Source: Sedimentisphaerales bacterium
Lineage (GTDB): Bacteria > Planctomycetota > Phycisphaerae > Sedimentisphaerales > SG8-4
Length of the DNA stretch: 8,907 bases
Assembly (NCBI GenBank): GCA_016932895.1
Contig: JAFGCA010000651.1
Coordinates: 1-8,907 of the forward strand
Direction of reading: 5' to 3'
Part shown: in pieces, positions 6,356 through 8,907 of the stretch
Position numbering within the stretch: position 1 is the stretch's first letter
Layout of the letters: each line of letters starts with the position of its first letter
Position numbers and translations under genes: made by a program
The notes under the pieces: model-generated
Databases searched by the model: none
What the model was told of the DNA's origin: nothing
What the model saw: only the letters and a program-made list of their open reading frames with translations

Positions 6356-7255
6356 ATGCTGCCAACAGTAGAAGTGCCAGAAGAATATGCCCATCAGTTG
6401 AGGATCGGCACCTGCTCGTGGAAGTACGATGCCTGGAAGGGACTCATATATGGCCCGGACCGGAGCTATCACGCTCACGACTACTTGTCCGATTATGCGA
6501 ATTACTTCGACACCGTCGAGATCGACCAGTGGTTTTGGAGCCTGTTTGCCACCGGTGCGAAGCTGCCGGACCCAGGCGTGGTACGACGATATGCCGAGAG
6601 CGTGCCTGCTGATTTCCGATTCACCGTCAAAGCCCCCAATTCCATTACCCTGACCCACTTCTACGCCAAGGGCGCCAAACAGCGAGCCAACGAGCCGAAC
6701 CCGCATTTTCTCAATCGCGATCTGCTGCACCGATTCCTTGAGATTCTGGAACCCATGCACAACAAGCTGGGTCCAGTCATTTTTCAGTTCGAATACCTCA
6801 ACAAGAAGAAGATGCCATCGCTGGCCGCATTCCTTGATCGGCTGGACGCCTTCTTCCAGCAGGCACCAACGGGATTTCAGTATGCCATCGAAACCCGGAA
6901 CCCGGACTATCTCAAGGCTGAATTTGCCGCATTCCTGCGTGAGCATGGCTTGGGCCGTGTGCTCCTGGACGGATACTATATGCCACGGATCTCAGAGGTG
7001 GCCGGCAAGCTTGATATTCGCACCGTACCGTTCTCGATCATCCGTCTTCATGGGCCTGACCGGGCCGGCATCGAAGAACGAACCGATGGCGTGTGGAACG
7101 AAATCGTCGAGCCCAAGGACGACGAGCTCAAGGCGACGGCGGACATCATCAGGCAGAATGTGGCAGCAAATGTCGAGACCTACGTCAATGTGAACAACCA
7201 CTACGAAGGATGCGCACCGCTCACGATTCAGAGGCTCCTGAAACTACTGCGATAG
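6356..7255 (+). CDS. DUF72 (YecE-like) domain protein
   Basis: DUF72 proteins adopt a TIM-barrel-like fold; their biochemical role is not established. The 299-residue product shows the family signature from its start: RIGTCSWKYDAWKGLIY, then YANYFDTVEIDQWFW, VPADFRFTVKAPNSITL, KLGPVIFQFEY, FQYAIETRNPDYL and, near the end, YVNVNNHYEGCAPLTI. I choose the ATG at 6356 because GGAG lies 7 bases upstream; in-frame ATGs at 6314 and 6317 lack any ribosome binding site and would only add a nonconserved 14-residue lead. There is no signal peptide, so it is cytoplasmic. It follows the integrase remnant by 110 bases and precedes the DUF6259 gene by 30, probably in one transcript. It could be island cargo or native. 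The family call is firm. Confidence 0.9.
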   Translation: MLPTVEVPEEYAHQLRIGTCSWKYDAWKGLIYGPDRSYHAHDYLSDYANYFDTVEIDQWFWSLFATGAKLPDPGVVRRYAESVPADFRFTVKAPNSITLTHFYAKGAKQRANEPNPHFLNRDLLHRFLEILEPMHNKLGPVIFQFEYLNKKKMPSLAAFLDRLDAFFQQAPTGFQYAIETRNPDYLKAEFAAFLREHGLGRVLLDGYYMPRISEVAGKLDIRTVPFSIIRLHGPDRAGIEERTDGVWNEIVEPKDDELKATADIIRQNVAANVETYVNVNNHYEGCAPLTIQRLLKLLR

Positions 7256-7285
7256 CACCCGGTATGATGATCTGGAGGTACGAAC

Positions 7286-8907
7286 ATGCAAAGATGCAAG
7301 ATCCTCTATCGGCCACTTCTGCTGGCTGCGTGTCTCGCCTGCCCGGGATGGGGACTTCCCGCCACAAGCACAGCATTGACCGAACAGGCCGTTGAGGTTG
7401 CCGAACGTCCATCCTCGTCCAGTTGGGTCGTTGTGGCGGGCGAACTGCGAATGGTTCTTGAGAAGAGCTCACAGGGCATGCACGTGCCCAATCTGATCGA
7501 TACCGGCACCGGCCGAGAGCTACTGGCCGAGGCCCCTGCTTCCCTGTTCTCCGCAATCTTTCGTGAGGCGAAGACGAAAGAACAGGTGACTCTGGTTGCT
7601 GATTCCGGCTGGCACCGGGTAGAAGTATCCGAGACTACTGACCCTGGAGGATACCGAATCACTTTCGCGGCACCCACCGACGACCGCTTGAAAGACATCC
7701 GGGTCGAAGTTGCCTTGGTCACCCTGCCAGGCGAGAACGCCTTCTCCTGGGACCTGAAGGTCTTCAACGACAATCATGAATGGGGGCTCTGGCGGGTCGT
7801 GTTCCCTCAGGTATCGGTCAGGGACTTGGGTGATGGCGGTCGTGTGTTTGCGCAAGTCACGTCAGGGGTCGAGCTTTCCTCGATGTGGACCAAGGGAGGA
7901 AAGCGAGGCGGGCCCTACCCAGGCGGCTGGACGGCCATGCAGTACATGGCCGCCTACAACAGCGCCGATCGCACCGGACTCTACGTGGGCATGCACGACC
8001 CGTATGGCTCGACAAAGGACATCTTTGCAGAAGGCCAACCCGCCAAACATGCAGTCGCCTTTACCTTCAACCACCCCGTCCCCAACATGGGCCAGCCGGG
8101 CACAGGCTTTGACCTGCCGGGCCAGGCGCGATGGCAATTGCTGCGTGGCGACTGGTTCGATGCCGCCCAGATCTATCGCTCCTGGGTTATGCGGGTGGCG
8201 CGGTGGTGGCCTGCTCTAGGGCCCGAGGGTCGGGAGGATACGCCGAGATGGATGCGGGAGCTGCCGGCCTGGGTCATGAGAGGCGGTTCTGCCGCTGAGT
8301 GTGTCCCGTCCGTTAAGGACTTCGTTGAAACCTTGGGCCTGCCCACCGGCTTTCATTGGTACAACTGGCATCAGATCCCCTTCGACAACGACTATCCCCA
8401 CTATTTTCCGACGAAAGGCGGTTTTCGGGACGGTGTGGCAGAACTCAAGGCAGCGCGCGTTTATCCCATGCCGTATATCAACGGGCGATTGTGGGATACA
8501 CACGACAAAGGCGCAGAGGATTGGCAGTTCACCCGAACAGCCTTACCGGCCGCGACAAAGGAAGAAAGCGGCGAGCCGTACACCGAGAGCTATGGAAGCA
8601 AGGAAACCGACGGCAACAGCGTCAAGCTGGCCGTCATGTGTCCCGCCACCGCCTTGTGGCGGAAGCGTGTCACCGACATTGTGCTTCGCCTCTTTAACGA
8701 ATGCGGCGTCAGCGGCGTATACATCGACCAGATTGCCGCAGCCACGCCCAAACTATGCTTTGATGCCTCTCACGGTCATGCTCTCGGCGGGGGTCATTGG
8801 TGGACCGACGGCTATTGGAAGATGCTCGACGCCATTCGCGCTGCCAAGCCGACACATTGCATGCTCACCACGGAATGCAACGCCGAGCCGTATATCAAAT
8901 GGTTCGA
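7286..8907 (+). CDS. exported DUF6259 glycoside-hydrolase-like protein (3' end outside window)
   Basis: The frame is open from 7286 to the edge, giving 540 residues without a stop. GGAGG lies 7 bases before the ATG. The N-terminus (MQRCKILYRPLLLAACLACPGWG) is an export signal. LAAC at 13-16 fits a lipobox, so it may be a lipoprotein, though the hydrophobic stretch is short. Residues about 45-265 look like an N-terminal beta-sandwich typical of carbohydrate-active enzymes (WVVVAGELRMVLEK, NAFSWDLKVFNDNHEWGLWRV). From about 275 on it resembles DUF6259: WFDAAQIYRSWVMR, GFHWYNWHQIPFDNDYP, YPMPYINGRLWD, then GVYIDQIAAA with Asp481 and TTECNAEPY with Glu530 and Glu534 as candidate catalytic acids. 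A role in polysaccharide breakdown in the envelope or outside the cell is inferred from the family. It lies 30 bases after the DUF72 gene. Confidence 0.8.
   Translation, partial: MQRCKILYRPLLLAACLACPGWGLPATSTALTEQAVEVAERPSSSSWVVVAGELRMVLEKSSQGMHVPNLIDTGTGRELLAEAPASLFSAIFREAKTKEQVTLVADSGWHRVEVSETTDPGGYRITFAAPTDDRLKDIRVEVALVTLPGENAFSWDLKVFNDNHEWGLWRVVFPQVSVRDLGDGGRVFAQVTSGVELSSMWTKGGKRGGPYPGGWTAMQYMAAYNSADRTGLYVGMHDPYGSTKDIFAEGQPAKHAVAFTFNHPVPNMGQPGTGFDLPGQARWQLLRGDWFDAAQIYRSWVMRVARWWPALGPEGREDTPRWMRELPAWVMRGGSAAECVPSVKDFVETLGLPTGFHWYNWHQIPFDNDYPHYFPTKGGFRDGVAELKAARVYPMPYINGRLWDTHDKGAEDWQFTRTALPAATKEESGEPYTESYGSKETDGNSVKLAVMCPATALWRKRVTDIVLRLFNECGVSGVYIDQIAAATPKLCFDASHGHALGGGHWWTDGYWKMLDAIRAAKPTHCMLTTECNAEPYIKWF

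Noticed and set aside
6272..6946. 224-residue minus-strand open frame
   Set aside because: It is antisense to the well-supported DUF72 gene and has no recognisable domain.
5533..8907. Second copy of the ssrA 3' end (attR)
   Set aside because: I looked for the TTCGAATC and CCTCCATTCC segments downstream and found none in the window; the far island end must lie outside, or be lost.
1..8907. CRISPR arrays, tRNA or rRNA genes, insertion sequences
   Set aside because: No regularly spaced repeats, cloverleaf sequence other than the tmRNA tRNA-like part, or transposase frame was seen.

Overview
The window is a G+C-rich bacterial chromosome segment. Sampled lines of the core genes are about 65% G+C. 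It carries nine protein-coding loci (two cut by the window edges, one clearly broken) and one tmRNA gene. The organism is probably a planctomycete, perhaps a Phycisphaerae or Sedimentisphaerales relative. This rests on gene style: a signal peptidase I with an extra multi-helix membrane domain, a DUF6259 glycoside-hydrolase-like protein, and an ECF sigma factor followed by a tiny membrane protein. No marker gene fixes the lineage, so the assignment is tentative.

Left part (1-2537): the start of a PAS-domain sensor runs off the left edge on the minus strand. Upstream of it, also on the minus strand, is an HtrA/DegP-type periplasmic serine protease with its own terminator. A 294-base divergent intergenic region separates htrA from the plus-strand genes.

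Middle part (2538-5062): an ECF sigma factor overlaps by 4 bases an 84-residue protein with one C-terminal membrane helix, followed 17 bases later by signal peptidase I. The divergent region carries the same hexamer pair, GAACTT-N15-GTATAA, once on each strand, correctly placed as promoters for htrA and for the sigma gene. The likely reading is a small autoregulated envelope or secretion stress module. After it lies an open reading frame that matches only the C-terminal part of DUF4139 proteins.

Right part (5063-8907): an imperfect inverted repeat precedes ssrA (tmRNA), whose tag I read as GNSQLRMAA with a glycine resume codon. Directly after the ssrA 3' end, a classic island integration site, sits a decayed tyrosine integrase with a frameshift, an internal deletion and no C-terminal catalytic residues. 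It is followed by a DUF72 (YecE-like) gene and a secreted DUF6259 protein that runs off the right edge. These two may be island cargo or ordinary chromosomal genes; no second att copy is visible in the window.
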